A stretch of DNA of 64,000 nucleotides from Plectosphaerella cucumerina (GCA_020746995.1 JAGPXD010000007.1:62001-126000), one strand, 5' to 3'; shown: positions 46,001-58,582, numbered from the stretch's first letter. A program made the numbers and translations. The notes: a model not told the origin generated them from the letters alone.

Positions 46001-49000
46001 TCCCGTAGCTTGGGCGCAGGCCTGTAAAGTACTAAGAGAGATCTTTGAGGTCTCGGTAAAGACTTCGGGTTGGTGGGCACCGTCGGTCACGTCGAGTTGA
46101 CTGACGCGGGGAACGAAGCCTTGAAATGTATCTTCCCAGAACTTCCCTGCAGTCGTCGGCAATGACATTGTGTGCTGCAGGAAAGGCGCGTATGAGGATG
46201 GGTCGTGGAGTGTGGCCCCCTTGACCATTGCCTCGATCTCCTCTAGGATGATCTGCATCGACTGACCATCGTAGAGTGCATGATGGCACGAGAAAACCAA
46301 GAAATTCTCTGAGCCGATTTCAAAGGCATCTAGGCGGTAAGGTGGGGTGAAGGAATCGACTGCTGTGGGCGGATGTCCGGACAGGAGACTCGTCGCCTCT
46401 TCCAGGGTTGCATGCCTCGACTCCGTCCAGGGCGTGGGGTAGGACTCCAAAACCACCTGGGCAAATGGTTGCGTCGGGTCGTTTGTGGTGAAGAAGCAAG
46501 TTCGTAGGATGCCGTGTCGTTGGATCAGGGTCGTCCATGCTCGCTTGATTCTGGGTGCTTCAATTCTCAAGCGGAAGGTGACTCGGTTGGCGTAAGACGT
46601 GGCATTGACGGCAGCAAGCATGCCTTGCTGAAGGGGAGTGCAAGGCAAGATGCTCTCTGGGACGGCCCCTCTCGTGAAGAAGCCTGCAGTGATCTCCTGG
46701 ACCCAATTGTCATCGAAAGAAGGAAGGTTGGGGAGATTGGAACTGCTGGGTTGGCGATCAGAGGTCTCCACGGCTTGAGCGATGCGAGCGACGCAGGGAT
46801 CTTTCAACACCGAAGATATCGCAACACGGGAGCAGAGAATGGATTCCAGGCATCTGCAGAACCTGATAGCCGAGATCGAATCAAGTCCCACGGCGGTCAG
46901 AGGCGTCCATCGGTGGAATCGGTCCCTGGACAGGCCAAACGTCTGACAGACTGCTTCACCAACCTGCTGCTCTGCAGACGACCACTCTTCAGAATCTGCA
47001 GCTGCGAGATCCGATGCGGCGGCTTGCTGAAGGTACTCCAGGCCTAGGCCTTCGGAAACGGCTCGGAGGCGCCTCTTGTCTGTCTTGCCGCTGGAGGTCA
47101 ATGGAATGCAGGTGATTGGGATCAAGAGAGTGGGAACCATGTACGAGGGCACTTTAGTCCGGAGATGGCCGAAGAGGAGGGTATTGAGCGCACATAGCGC
47201 TGGCTCAAATGGCAAGAGCCCGAATTCTGCCGAGGAGAAGCTTGCTGGGACGTAGAAGCAGACAAGCTGGTCGCCACGACCTTCCGAGCTTTGCGCGATG
47301 ACAGAAGTTGCAGAGACAACTTCATCGGAGGAAGTGATGATGGTATCGATCTCCAGTGTTTCAATTCGCTGGCCGCGGAGTTTGACTTGCCCGTCGAGGC
47401 GGCCGGATATGAGGAGCGACCTGTCGGCAAGCATTCTACCCATATCTCCCGAGCGGTACAGGCGTCCATGTGTGGGGTGAGAGATGAACTTGGAGTCTGT
47501 CACCTCAGGAAGGCCGAGGTAGCCCTTGGCAATCTGGTCGCCTCCAAAGCAGAATTCGCCGTACGCGCCAATGGGGACAACCTCGCTGGAGTCTTGGGCG
47601 ATGACGAAGCAGGACGTGTTGTTGAGAGGAAAGCCGAGATGATTGATGTGGTCGCCATGCCGCATCTTCTTGACGGAGCAAATGTTGGTTGTCTCTGCAG
47701 GCCCGTAACCTTGGAAGAGCTTGTCGCCCCAGTTCCTCGCGACAGTATCTGTCATGGGCTCGCCAGCGGTGACCAGGAAGCGAACCGTAGGCACGTTCTG
47801 GGGGAGGATGAGAGCGGCGACGGTAGGGGTCAGAGAGAGATGGGTGCATCGCAGAGCTCGGATCGACTGCTCAATGTTCTCAAATAATACGTCATTCGTC
47901 CCAGAGCAGAGACAGCCTCCGATCACCCAGGCGAAGAAGATTTCGAAAACCGAAACGTCAAAGGCCTGGGAACAAAGCTGAAGGAGCCGAGGAGAGTCGT
48001 CAACGGGGTACAATCTTGAAAGTGTGTCGAGGTTGCTGGTGATGTTCAACTGGGTGACCACGATTCCTTTTGGAACACCCGTTGTGCCGGAGGTGTAGAT
48101 GATGTAGGCTGCACGCGAGCCATCGATGGTGCGTGGCAAGTTGTGGTCTGGGAAGCCAGAGAAGCCCACAGCTTCGACGTCAATGACTTTGCATGTAGGA
48201 GCAAGGCTGGCATGCATGGCATAGTTGTGATCGGCCAGACAAAATTTGACGGATGCCTGATCCACGATGGTCTTGATCCTCTCGGCCGGTGTTGAGGGCA
48301 ACAGGGGGAGATATCCGCAGCCGGCCTTGACAGTTGCCAGGATCGCGGTGTACATGCGTGGCGACTTCTCCATGATCACTGCGACATGTGCGCCCTCTCC
48401 TATCCCCTGCGCTCGGAGATACCAAGCCAACTGATTGGCATTACGGTTGAGCTCCCCGAAAGAGATGACCTCGGCATCTGCATCCGGGCCTGTGATCGAG
48501 TTGGCGAAGCAAAGTGCCGGGTCGTCTGCATGGGCAGCCGCCGTACTCTCAAACCAGGCCCCGAGGTCAGGCTCTCCGCCAAACGACGAAGGAGGTGAGT
48601 TGGATATTGAAGTGACGTGTGGAGGAAGATTCTGGGGAATTTCGGACAACGCGACAGATGAATCAGTCGTGAGATGAGCTGCCACGGCATCGAGCTGCTG
48701 GGCGAAGAGAGACGCCGCCTCGTCAGAAAACAAGTCGCTGTGGTAAGTCAGCTGGCAGATGAACCCATCATCCACAGGTTCGATCTCGACCAACAGCGCG
48801 GTCTCTAAAGAGTCCCGGTGTGAAACCTCCCTGACTGGGCGGGAAAGGCGCTGTTGACTGTACAAGGTCTCTTGGTACACGAGCAGGGCGTCGTAGAGGG
48901 ATTGCCCCGTCTTGATGCCAGCTGCCTTCCGAATCTCAGACAATGGCAGCAGGGTATGTTGCAATGCCCTTCGATTCGTCGAGTGGATGCTCCGTATGAG

Positions 49001-51855
49001 ATGTGCGCCGGTGGTAAGGGTGCTTGTGTCGGCCCTGAGGGGCGCAGGTGTGATGCAGGGACCCATGACTTGATCAATACGGTCAACTGGTATCATTCTG
49101 CCGGACGCAATTGTGCCGATCACGACATCCTCGACTCCAAGGAAGCGCCCCCACAGCCATAACAAGGCAGCCTGGAAGATGGCCTGAGGGTGGCAGCCCA
49201 AGTGCTGGGATGTTTGAGACGCTTGGGCAAGAGTGGTGGTGAGTCGAAGGGAATGGACGGCGGAAGTCGAAGTTGTGGCCGGCTTGCTCAGAAGATGGGG
49301 CAAAGGGGGAGGAGTCCAGTCGACCAGGTGTTCTGCCCAGTATGCCCTCGTGTCGTCGAGAGACGTCGATGGCACAGACTCGTAGAACGAGGACACCACC
49401 TCGAACAGCGGTCTCTCATTTGGTTGTTGTCCGGAAACATCGAGGGAAAGATCTTCCGTCATGAGGTCGATGCTCCATCCGTCGTAAAGGGCATGATGCA
49501 GGCGCACCATGGCCCGTGGCCCGTCTGTGCCATTGGGCTCTTGAACCTGAGCTCGGAAGGGGTGCAGGAGGTCCGAATCCAATTCGACAGCAGAATCTTG
49601 ACTGTACTCGGGAACAATGGTAATCTGGCGATCGGACAGATCTCCGTGGACGATCCGAACGAACTTGGCATCTTGACAGACGAAACCCGATCGAAGGATC
49701 TCATTGTTGCGGGCGAGGCGGCGAATGGCGTCTCTTGCTCTTTCCGTGGAGCAGTCTTCAGGAAACTGAAGCTCGACATAGTTGAAGTAGGCGCCCGGGT
49801 TGGCTAGCGACTCGAACAGCATAGAAGACTGCAGAGCCGTGCATGGGTGAATGCTGTCAACTTCCAATCCTGCTATCTGCGGTGTGTCTTCCAGAATAGT
49901 AGTAGGGATGGCAGTCGATGATGGAGCCTCAGGAGATGTGCTGCTGGGTGAAGATTGCCTGGCAGAAGCCTCGGCAGAGATGATTGCACAAAGAGCATTG
50001 ATGGATCTCGCCTCAATGATTTGGTACGCAGCCAGCTTGATATCGAGTGATCTGAGTCTCGATGCGGCCCGGATGGCATTCAACGAGTCGAGGCCACAAG
50101 CTGCGAGTATTTGGTCTGGGCCGACGGGTGCGCCAAGGATGTCAGAAAACACTTCGACCAGCTTGCTCGCCAATGGGTCCAAAGCCTTCACTTCAGCATC
50201 GGAGGAGTTCCTGGTGTCAAGATATCCTCGGACGAGCTGGTGTTTGTCGACCTTGCCGGATGGCAAGTGAGGGAATTGGTCCAACTTGACGACGTCGCCT
50301 GGTACCATGAATTCCGGTAACCATGTGCGACAAGTCTGAAGTATGCTGTCGGTGAAGACATCCGCCTCAATGGTAGCATCGCTGGTGCAGAACGCGACCA
50401 GGACCCCCTGGATCGCCTGGACAGCGGTCCCTTGACAAGTCGGGTCCCGGGAGATGGCTTGCTCAATTTCTCCGAGCTCAATCCGCTGACCACGAAGCTT
50501 GACCTGGCCATCTGAGATTCGCCCGAGGCATTCGAGAAGACCATCCGGCCGAAGTCGAGCCCTGTCGCCTGTTCGGTACAAGCGTCCGAAAGATGTGTCG
50601 ATGAAAGCTTCCTTGGTCTGGGCGTCGCGGTTCAGGTATTCGCGTGCCAGCTGGAAGCCGCCGACGACAAGCTCTCCCGCTTCGCCAAGAGGAAGAGGTG
50701 CGAACACATAGGCGTCGCTGTTCTCGGGAATTCTGGCTACAAAGCATGACACGGAGTCGAGGGGCAGGCCAATGATATTTCGTGAGCTATCGGCAGCGAA
50801 CTCTGGTTGCAAAGTGCTATTTCCATCATCAGCCAGGAGACATGTTGATCAGAGCGAGCGTCTAACCAATGGATCGCTGCTTCTGTTGGGCCATACATCC
50901 CCCAAAGCATGCTCGGGACATCGGCGTCGCCGCCAAACTCTCTCACGACCTTATCGGTCAACATCTCCCCGATTGTAAGCAACAGCGCCAGTGTAGGGAC
51001 GGCTGCTCGGGACCTGAGCAGGCTCCCGGCGACGGTAGGCGTCAGCTCGCAAGCATCAACGGCCATGAGGTTCATGGCAGCTGAGAGGTCATCCAGCATG
51101 AGCCTCCGGTCACATGTGATGAGCGTGCAGCCGCGGAACAGGGGGAAGAAGATTTCGAACACGGAGACGTCAAATGTTGGCGCTGCGAACTGCAGAAACC
51201 GCCGAAAGTCTGGGATGTGGCGGTCATGGGCGAGGAGGCTCTGCGTAGCTGCGCCATGGGAGATGGCCACGCCTTTCGGGGTTCCCGTAGACCCAGATGT
51301 GTACATGATGTACGCCAGGTCATCAGACGAAATGTGTACGGGCGGGGCACCCGAGCTGGGTACTGATGCGGCAACTGCCTCACGGTCCGGGACGGCGAGG
51401 ACACGGAGCGTCGAGGCAGGTGTCGTCGGGACTCTGCTCTCCAGCCCAGGAGCAACCAGCAAGACGTCGGCGTCAACATCCTCGAGGATGAACTTGATGC
51501 GCTCCTGCGGGGCATCGAGTTGCAGTGGGCAAAAGGCACCCCCAGCTTTGAGCACTGCGAGTTGGGCAATGTATAGCTGCGGACATTGCGGGATGAGTAG
51601 AGGGACGATGAAGTCAGGCTTTGAACTGCGGCCCTGACTGGCGGCAATGATCTGGACGGCGAGAAGGTCTGAGGCGGCTTGAAGCTCCTCATAGGAGAGT
51701 GACCATCGGGATCCGTCGCCGAGGAGACCATCGATGGCAGGCAGTGCTTCAGCGGACTCGCGCTGGACGAGATGATGGAGGAGGCATGGTCCAGGGACCT
51801 TGACTGGGGGATGGTTGAGTATCGACAGCGAGGTAGTCTCTTCACTGGATGACAT
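37015..51855 (-). CDS. sidC: Siderophore NRPS, SidC/NPS2 ferricrocin-synthetase type
   Basis: Five minus-strand exons (51855-50867, 50816-45620, 45571-45501, 45448-37210, 37155-37015) give 4,878 residues with phases that all close. Domain order: A1 (about 20-520; YTSGSTGTPKG at 185-195), T1 (Ser574), C1 (HHALYDG 770-776), A2 (about 1085-1590), T2 (Ser1643), C2 (HHALYDG 1841-1847), T3 (Ser2195), C3 (LHALYDA, His2395), A3 (about 2690-3210), T4 (Ser3267), C4 (FHAIYDG), T5 (Ser3831), C5 (AHALYDG), T6 (Ser4386), C6 (HHCLYDA). Three A domains and terminal T-C-T-C repeats without a thioesterase are the hallmark of fungal ferrichrome/ferricrocin synthetases, which load small amino acids and N5-acyl-N5-hydroxyornithine, reuse domains iteratively and cyclise with the last C domain. 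It is divergent from sidA across a 5.1-kb region carrying GATA-type iron sites. The second acceptor (CAG at 45574-45572) could be three bases upstream instead. Product identity, ferricrocin or ferrichrome, is not settled. Confidence 0.93.
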
Positions 51856-54452
51856 GATGGGAAGAGATGTTGCGAGGTCGAGATGGGAGTCTAAACAGGC
51901 AAAGACATGAACAAAGGTGCGGATATGTGCAAGAGGAAGTTTGAGTAGGCATCGGGACGAGGTCTGATGGGTGTCGGTCGTGCTGCCTGTCTGTGAGGTA
52001 GGTAAGTAGGCAGGTAGGGAGCAAGTGCTAGCTTCGATGAGGTACAAACGTTTGTTTGGTGGAGGTCACTTGTCGCAGGTCGTCGCCTCACGCCGGGCGC
52101 AAGGGTGTCCGTGTGATGCGCGGTGCAGTCGGGCGGTCGTCAAGGTCGGCAGGCAAGGGACGGGACGGCGGCATGGCATGTAGGCGCAGCCAATGGAGAA
52201 GCTTGGGATTCGAAGAATCAGGGATCAAGCTCCGAGGATTCGCAGGTTCGGAGGCGCGACATGCGCATCATCCCACGGGGGAGCCGCACGGTTTGGGCCA
52301 CTTGCAGGAGCTTCGGCCTCTCACAAGGCAGCAATTACTCAGCTGGTGTCGACGCGTCGTCGAAAGTTGAATGTCAAGGCCGACGGCGAGGCAAGTTGGG
52401 CAAGGTCGGGGCGGGTTGGTTGCGCGGGATGAGGGCGTAACGGAGCTTGGAGGTTGAGGATGATGAAATGCGGAATCGATGATTCGTCGACTTGACCGGG
52501 GCGGTTGTGGGTTGTTTGGGCCAGGCCGAGAGGCGTGGAGATGGCCCCGAGGTGCAGGTGCGCACGCAACAGCGCAGCCTGTGCGACTGGGGGAAAGCGA
52601 CCTGTGCAAACGAAAGAAGCCCAATCAATCGATTGAGGTGTAAGTCGATGGTATGCGACGCCGTCACGCCAGCGATGTGTCCGGGGAGATAGGCGGGCGG
52701 GGAGCGGGCAGGCAAGCCGATGAGCTTGATGGGTGCGTGCTTCAGAGTCGGACTCGGGCTCGGGCTCGGTGTCGCGGACAGCAGGCACTCTCTAATTCGG
52801 ATGCACGCGGGCTGTAAAGGTACGGCGGGACCTAGCCGAAGGAAGGTAGGTGATGTGTGTTGGCAAGCACTGGCGGGCACGTATGTTTGCTTGGTCTACC
52901 TGTAGCTTGTGAGACTCGTCGAAAACGAGGCTCACGAGGGTGTCAGTCCATGTCAAGTTCTTGGATTGTGCCAGGGTTGGAGGCATCAAGCTGTACCTTG
53001 TTTCTTGGGCCTTGAAAAAAGGCGCCTGTGATGGGTGGGGTGTATGCTTGAGGCGCTTGTTGTGATGGAGGGAAGGTTGTTTAGGCTTTGCTGTAGTAGA
53101 CTGATCTGCGCCTGGCTTGTGAACGTGGGATGATCCAGGGCGGGGTCGATTTCCCCGAGAGATCTTTCCGCCTGGTGCCTCGAAATTCGTCGATTGGATC
53201 AGAGTGGTAGGTAGCTTAGCTGGTGAGTACGTGACGTGGAGAACCTGGAAGTTGGCGGAATTTGGGCCAGAGCGGGGCAAGACCGAGGGAAACAATATCA
53301 CGGGAGCACCGTCAGTAACCCGCGAGATGGTCAGTCGTGTCGAGTCGTGCCAGCAGACAGCAATCCAGCAGAGTCCTGAAGTGAAGCTAAGGGATGGAAG
53401 TGCGTGGGGGTGAATTGAGGGGCGACGCCGAGATCGCTTCGAGCTCATCTGGCGACGAGCAGGCAGAAAGGTAGGAGAGCAGCGCAACGACAGCCTCATC
53501 GTTGGGGAATTGGCATCGTGTTCCACGCTGGCGTACGTAATATTGGAGGGTCTCGTTCAGGTCCCAGGCACCCAACATCAGCGGGGGCGGGGACAGCCCA
53601 CGTACCGCGATGCCAAGTACTGCCACTGGGGCACTTCGGGCATGGAATGACCTTGCGGTTGAGCTCCAGCTCTGCCCACTGGCAGTGGGCTGCGTGCGAT
53701 TTGGCTCTTGCCATACCAGCGATGGTCCTATCGAAAGCATGCATCCTGGCAGAGCGAGGTTGAAGAAGTCCCCGAGGTGAGATCGACGCAACGGTGGCAG
53801 TGGGACGGATCATTGATGCAGGGCATGACTCGGCCAACGCGCGGCCGATCGCGGGCTCGGAGAAGTGCCCCCATGAGGTCCGCCTAACGGGTGATTCTCG
53901 TACAATAGTTTGATGCGATGCTATGCGATGCTGGGCTGGAACTCGGGGACACGGACAAAGGGTTCTTGTCACCTGTCTGAGGTGGGCTGCAGTGCCCAGG
54001 AACGTGCCTGTCCCGTTGAAGAATCTCGGTTGATGCGGCCAGGTCTCAAGATGGAAGGAGGCGTATGCGGGTGCAAGGGCGGCGGAAATGTTCCAGAAAC
54101 TGACGTGACACCGAGGCCAGGCACACACGCACACCTGGCTGGCTGGTTGACTGACAAAATAGTCCGTCCGAGCCTCGTACGATCCCGTCCCGAGGCTGCT
54201 CTTTTTTTCCCCCTTGCCTACCAGAGATGCGCGGGGCAGCAGGTCGACGCGAGCCACGTCGGCGAGCGGAGATGAGGTGGGTTTGGGTCGGGTTCGCTTC
54301 GTGAGTGTCGTCGAGTCGATTTGAGCCGGGTGGACCACCGTGCCGGCACGAGTCTGGTGCCACTGGACGCCATCGGTGGGCGGGACGGGAGACCTTGCTG
54401 CATCCAGTACATCACGCAAGCCTCCGGCGGAGCTGCGTCAGAGTTTTCAGCA

Positions 54453-54471
54453 TCCATCCATCCATCCATCC
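54453..54471. repeat. CATC microsatellite
   Basis: About four to five copies of the tetranucleotide CATC in the sidC-sidA intergenic region. A simple repeat with no assigned role. Confidence 0.7.
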
Positions 54472-54763
54472 CGCAGCATCGCTAATGAGAGACCCGGCCA
54501 TTATTGGAGGCCAGCAGAAGCACCACCAACGGCCAGCCATCACGATGGCATGGTCCTACCTCCTCGTTTGATCAACCCTGACCTACGGCATATTGACTAG
54601 GGCCAGGGAGACTGGGACACATGCACAAGTGAGCTCACTGCCGTGACATGCCGTCCATGCCAGCGGTCATAGAAGTGGTGATGCCGCGGCTCACCTTCAA
54701 ACGATGAGTCGTGCAAGACAGACCCTGTCGAAGCCTGGCCGGGCTGGCCCTCCCCGATGGATC

Positions 54764-54792
54764 TTATCAGATTTTATCTGATGATCAGATAA
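54764..54792. promoter_or_regulatory. Triple SreA/SRE1-type GATA site array
   Basis: Three consecutive 9-mers each match ATCWGATAA or its complement: TTATCAGAT at 54764-54772, TTATCTGAT at 54774-54782 and ATCAGATAA at 54784-54792, separated by single bases. ATCWGATAA is the recognised site of the iron-sensing GATA repressors SreA, SRE1 and Urbs1. The second and third sites form a perfect inverted repeat around one G. The array lies 2.9 kb from the NRPS start and 2.2 kb from the sidA start, so it is well placed to control both. Confidence 0.8.
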
Positions 54793-55085
54793 AAAATCAC
54801 TCAAAATCTCCACCACGCTACCAGCCTCGGCCAATGAAACGGACCCTCCCCCGTTGCAACTCTGTCGCCCCCCCCCCCCCGGTCTCCCCCGTTCACACCT
54901 CGTTGCAAGGCCGGGCAGCCACCGCTCTCCGAGGCGTCCCCATTTTCTTCAAGGTCCGCCGTCCTCGGAGCAAAAGCAAAGGAAAACGCCGATCCCTTCG
55001 TAAGCCGAGAGGCAATCCCCCCAAGTTCTGCACCGTCGTCCACCCGCCGGTCCGCCGGACTGAGCCACGCGCAGCCAGCGCCGAG

Positions 55086-55094
55086 TTATCAGAT
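55086..55094 (-). promoter_or_regulatory. Fourth SreA-type GATA site
   Basis: TTATCAGAT on the plus strand, the complement of ATCTGATAA, about 300 bases from the triple array. A weaker GATA half-site (TTATCC) follows within about ten bases. Confidence 0.6.
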
Positions 55095-57002
55095 CGAAAT
55101 TTATCCAGCCGCCCACCTTGCCGCCCTGCCACACCCAGCACCCCTGACATCATCCCTGGCAGGGCACCCGCCTTTCGACCTGCACCGGCGCGCACTAGGC
55201 GTTTCTAGTAGGTAACGGGCTGGCGGATCTTTTTCCTCCCTCGAAAGGCCAGTCAAGCCAGTCTCCATCCGCCTCGAGAATCGGCGCAACGCTGCCTCGT
55301 GCCACTGACACTCTGCCGCTCACCGGCATCGGTGGCTGGCCTTGCTGGGCCTTCCTCTACTACCTTACTAGCATTTGGAACTCCTGGACGGCATGGCGCC
55401 CGTTCGTCATCGGCAAGCATCATAACCTCACTTGGATATGCCAAGAAGTACTCGCTTGCAACCACGGGACGATGTAGAAGACTACTGCCGACGAAAGATG
55501 TGGACACTCACACTGGAAAGACACACCAACCCCGGGCTTGCCCAGGCCACCACCCTCTCTCTCTCCGTCAAGCTTCAATCCTTCCCGCTCGTCATCGGCC
55601 TCCCCCCACCGTCACCACACCGCGCCGGGGCCAGCGCGCTCCTTTTTGCCATCTGATCGTCCACTGATCCACCCCATGTGCCGAAGCTCGCTCCAATCCA
55701 AAGTCCTCAACGGTGTCGCCAAGCAGGGTCCTCCCGGGCGACCAAGGGTGCGAGTGCCGTGCTGGTCTCTCCCCTGGAGGGGCTCTTAGAGGGGGTCCTG
55801 AGGGTCCGGGGGCGTGCCCTCGCCCTGCACTGCGTCTGCACCACACAACCGACCACAACCGTGACCTAACCCCCCTGTCCCCGCCTCGTCTCGGCCTCGG
55901 CCTCGAAGCTCGACGCAGCCCACGACCGCATACTTGCACACCCACGAACCCGGGGCTCTTCTCGCCAAAGGGCATGTCAAGCCGAGAGAGGCGCATCAAG
56001 ACTCGGCGATGTGACCCTCCCTAGCCATATGGCGGAGCCCGAGTCTCGATGTCTGCGTAAACGAGGGCGTGGGAGTGCGGGTAGCCATGCCGGCCTCACC
56101 CACGGCCAAGACCCAGACGAGAAGCGAAGAAGCGGCATGTGAACTTGTGAAGCTTGCCCGCCGGCCCGGACCACCAGCCCAGCAGTCCAGAAGCCAGCGG
56201 CGGGACTCGTCAAACTTGGGAAGCTCGCTCGTCCGTCGTCCCACACTCGGGGTGTCGCCAATGTCACCATCGTCGTGCTGGCGATGCGACGAGGCCAGGA
56301 AGAGGCTTGCAATTGCTCCATAGCAGCATGCAAGCGCAAAGTGGGATCCGATCGGCGCGTCCGCCTGTGCCTCAGGACCCCTTCGGTCGGCCCCAGGTGC
56401 ACGCCCTGGTGGTTGAAGGGATCTCTCGAGGAAAATATTTAAGCATGCCGTCTCCCGATCGCCCACCCCCCGAGACGGAGCTCAGGTCTAGTACTCAGTC
56501 TCCCGTCCGTCCAGTCGAGCTTCAACCTGACCCTGACTGACTCTTCGCGGTTAACCGTTGCCTACCTCCTACTACCTCTTACTGCCCTCAGTTCGGCTTG
56601 CGGCACACCCATTTTCAGTTTGCGACCGGCCTCCGAGATTCGCACCGACACCTTGCCCCATTCCACCATCGCGTCCCTCGACGTCACCAAATCGAGTACG
56701 CATCACATCCCGTCGCAATTGCGCTCCGGTGGACCAATTCCCGCGCGTGGAACAGAAATACAACCATCTGCAATAGAGTGGAATCAAGAGGCCCGACACA
56801 GCTCCTCTCTCCTCGTTGCGCATAAGTACCGCCCTCGCGGCCGCTGTACTTACCCACCCGCCCCCCGACCCCCGACCCCCGTGCCGTTTTCTCGACTCGG
56901 CCCCCTTCCAAGTCACCACTAGTCCTCCCCCCTACCACCCCCTTCTCAGGCACCCCTCCTGACCAATTGAACAACATCGTCCGAGTCGCCCGTCCTCCCA
57001 CC

Positions 57003-58582
57003 ATGTCGTCTCACACATCCACCGCAGGCCCCGTGCCGGCCGAAATCCAGCAGAGCAGCCCCCGCGCTCGCAGGACACACCCCAATGCATCAAAGTCGGT
57101 TCTCGCGCCCACGGCGCTCAGCGAGGTTCATGACCTCGTCTGCGTCGGCTTCGGCCCCGCCAGTCTTGCCGTGGCCGTCGCTCTGCACGACAACCTCGTC
57201 AACAACATCCTCCCCAGCAACCCCAAGGTCACTTTCCTGGAGAAGCAGGACCGCTTCGCCTGGCACGCCGGCATGCTGCTGCCCGGCGCCAAGATGCAGA
57301 TCTCCTTCATCAAGGACATGGCTACACTCCGCGATCCCCGCTCTCACTTCACCTTCCTCAACTACCTTCACCACCAGGGCCGCCTCGTCGAGTTCACCAA
57401 CCTCGGTACCTTCCTGCCCTCCCGCGTCGAGTACGAGGACTACCTCCGTTGGTGCGCCGCCCACTTTGACGACGTCGTGCAGTACCAGCAGCAGGTCGTC
57501 TCCGTGTCCCCGGACAAGCAGAACTCGGGCCCTGTCAAGATCTTCACCATCACCTCGCGCGACGCCACCACCGGCAAGCTCTCCACCGTCCGCTCGAGAA
57601 ACGTCCTCATCGCCGTTGGCGGCCAGCCCTCGATTCCCAAGTCGCTGCCGAGCCCCCACCCCAAGGTCATCCACTCGTCGCAGTACGCCTACATGGTGCC
57701 CCGCCTCCTCAAGGACACCAACGCTCCCTACCGTGTTGCTGTTGTCGGTGCCGGCCAGTCCGCCGCCGAGATTTTCAACAACATCCAGGGCCTGTACCCC
57801 AACTCCAAGACGTGGCTCGTCATGCGCTCCGAGTTCCTCAAGCCCAGCGACGACTCACCTTTTGTCAACTCCATCTTCAACCCCTCATACACCGACTCGC
57901 TCTTCCCCCGCTCTCAGGAGGCTCGCCGCGCCCTGATCCAGGACGCAAAGGCGACCAACTACGGCGTCGTCAGGCTTGAGCTCATCGAGCACCTGTACGA
58001 GAAGATGTACGACCAGAAGAGGGAGTTTGGAGACGACGAGCGCCAGTGGCCCCACCGCGTCATGGGCAGCAGGGAGATCGTGGAGGTCGGCCAGGAGAAC
58101 GGCAGCCTGCAGCTCCGCCTGCGCCTTCACGACGAGACCCTCAGCTCCATTCACGCCCCCGTCGAGGAGATCCTCGATGCCGACCTCGTCATCGCCGCCA
58201 CCGGCTACCAGCGCAACGCCCACCTCGACATGCTCCGCGACAGCTGGGGCATGCTCCCCTCTAAGCCCTCTGAGGGTGCCGCCCAGTTTGACGGCTGGGA
58301 GGTCAAGGACGAGAGCACGGCATCCGGTTGCAGGAGACTCGAGGTCGGTCGTGACTACCGCGTCCAGTACTCTGCTGGCACGGTGGCATCGGACTCTGGA
58401 GTTTACCTGCAGGGATGCTGCGAGATGACGCACGGAGTAAGTGTTCCCCACTCACCATCGATCGTTAAACTTCTTGCTGACACCCTTTGCAGCTCAGTGA
58501 TACCCTTCTGTCTGTTTTGGCGAATAGGTCCGGCGAGATCGTCGACTCCATCTTCCCGTGGTCTGCACGCGCCAGGCTGTGA
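57003..58582 (+). CDS. sidA: L-ornithine N5-monooxygenase
   Basis: Exons 57003-58436 and 58493-58582 join across a 56-nt intron with a CTGAC branch site, giving 507 residues. It catalyses FAD- and NADPH-dependent N5-hydroxylation of L-ornithine, the first committed step of hydroxamate siderophore synthesis. Motifs: FAD-binding VGFGPASLAVAV (Gly49-x-Gly51), substrate-side KMQISFIKDMATLRDPRSHF, NADPH-binding VVGAGQSAAEIF (249-257), and DLVIAATGY (394-402), the conserved ATGY motif of this class. The C-terminus after the intron reads LSDTLLSVLANRSGEIVDSIF, the expected family ending. ATG at 57003 gives MSSHTSTAGP; the first 40 residues are low-complexity. Divergent from the NRPS that would use its acylated product; expression is probably iron-repressed through the shared GATA sites. 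Confidence 0.96.

Larger units (their letters stand above)
51856..57002. promoter_or_regulatory. 5.1-kb divergent sidC-sidA intergenic region
   Basis: Both siderophore genes are transcribed outward from this region. It holds a three-site GATA array at 54764-54792 and a further site at 55086-55094. It also has a CATC microsatellite, a 13-C run near 54871-54883, a CCTAC/CTTAC-rich pyrimidine leader next to the NRPS start (about 51990-52019), and an AT-rich TATA-like stretch (aaaatatttaag, about 56431-56442), 560 bases before sidA. Several open frames (for example minus 52792-53526 and 53496-54419) lack motifs and are not called. A non-coding RNA or unrecognised small gene cannot be excluded. 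Confidence 0.6.

Noticed and set aside
53496..54419. 307-codon minus-strand frame between sidC and sidA
   Set aside because: No signal peptide, domain or coherent composition; overlaps several other frames of similar length.
56731..56985. CCAAT words near sidA as possible CBC/HapX sites
   Set aside because: The bases 12 nt downstream do not match the HapX half of the published bipartite motif.
57085..57936. 283-codon overlapping frame within sidA
   Set aside because: A frame-shifted Ser/Pro/Thr-rich shadow of the well-supported monooxygenase, typical of high third-position GC.
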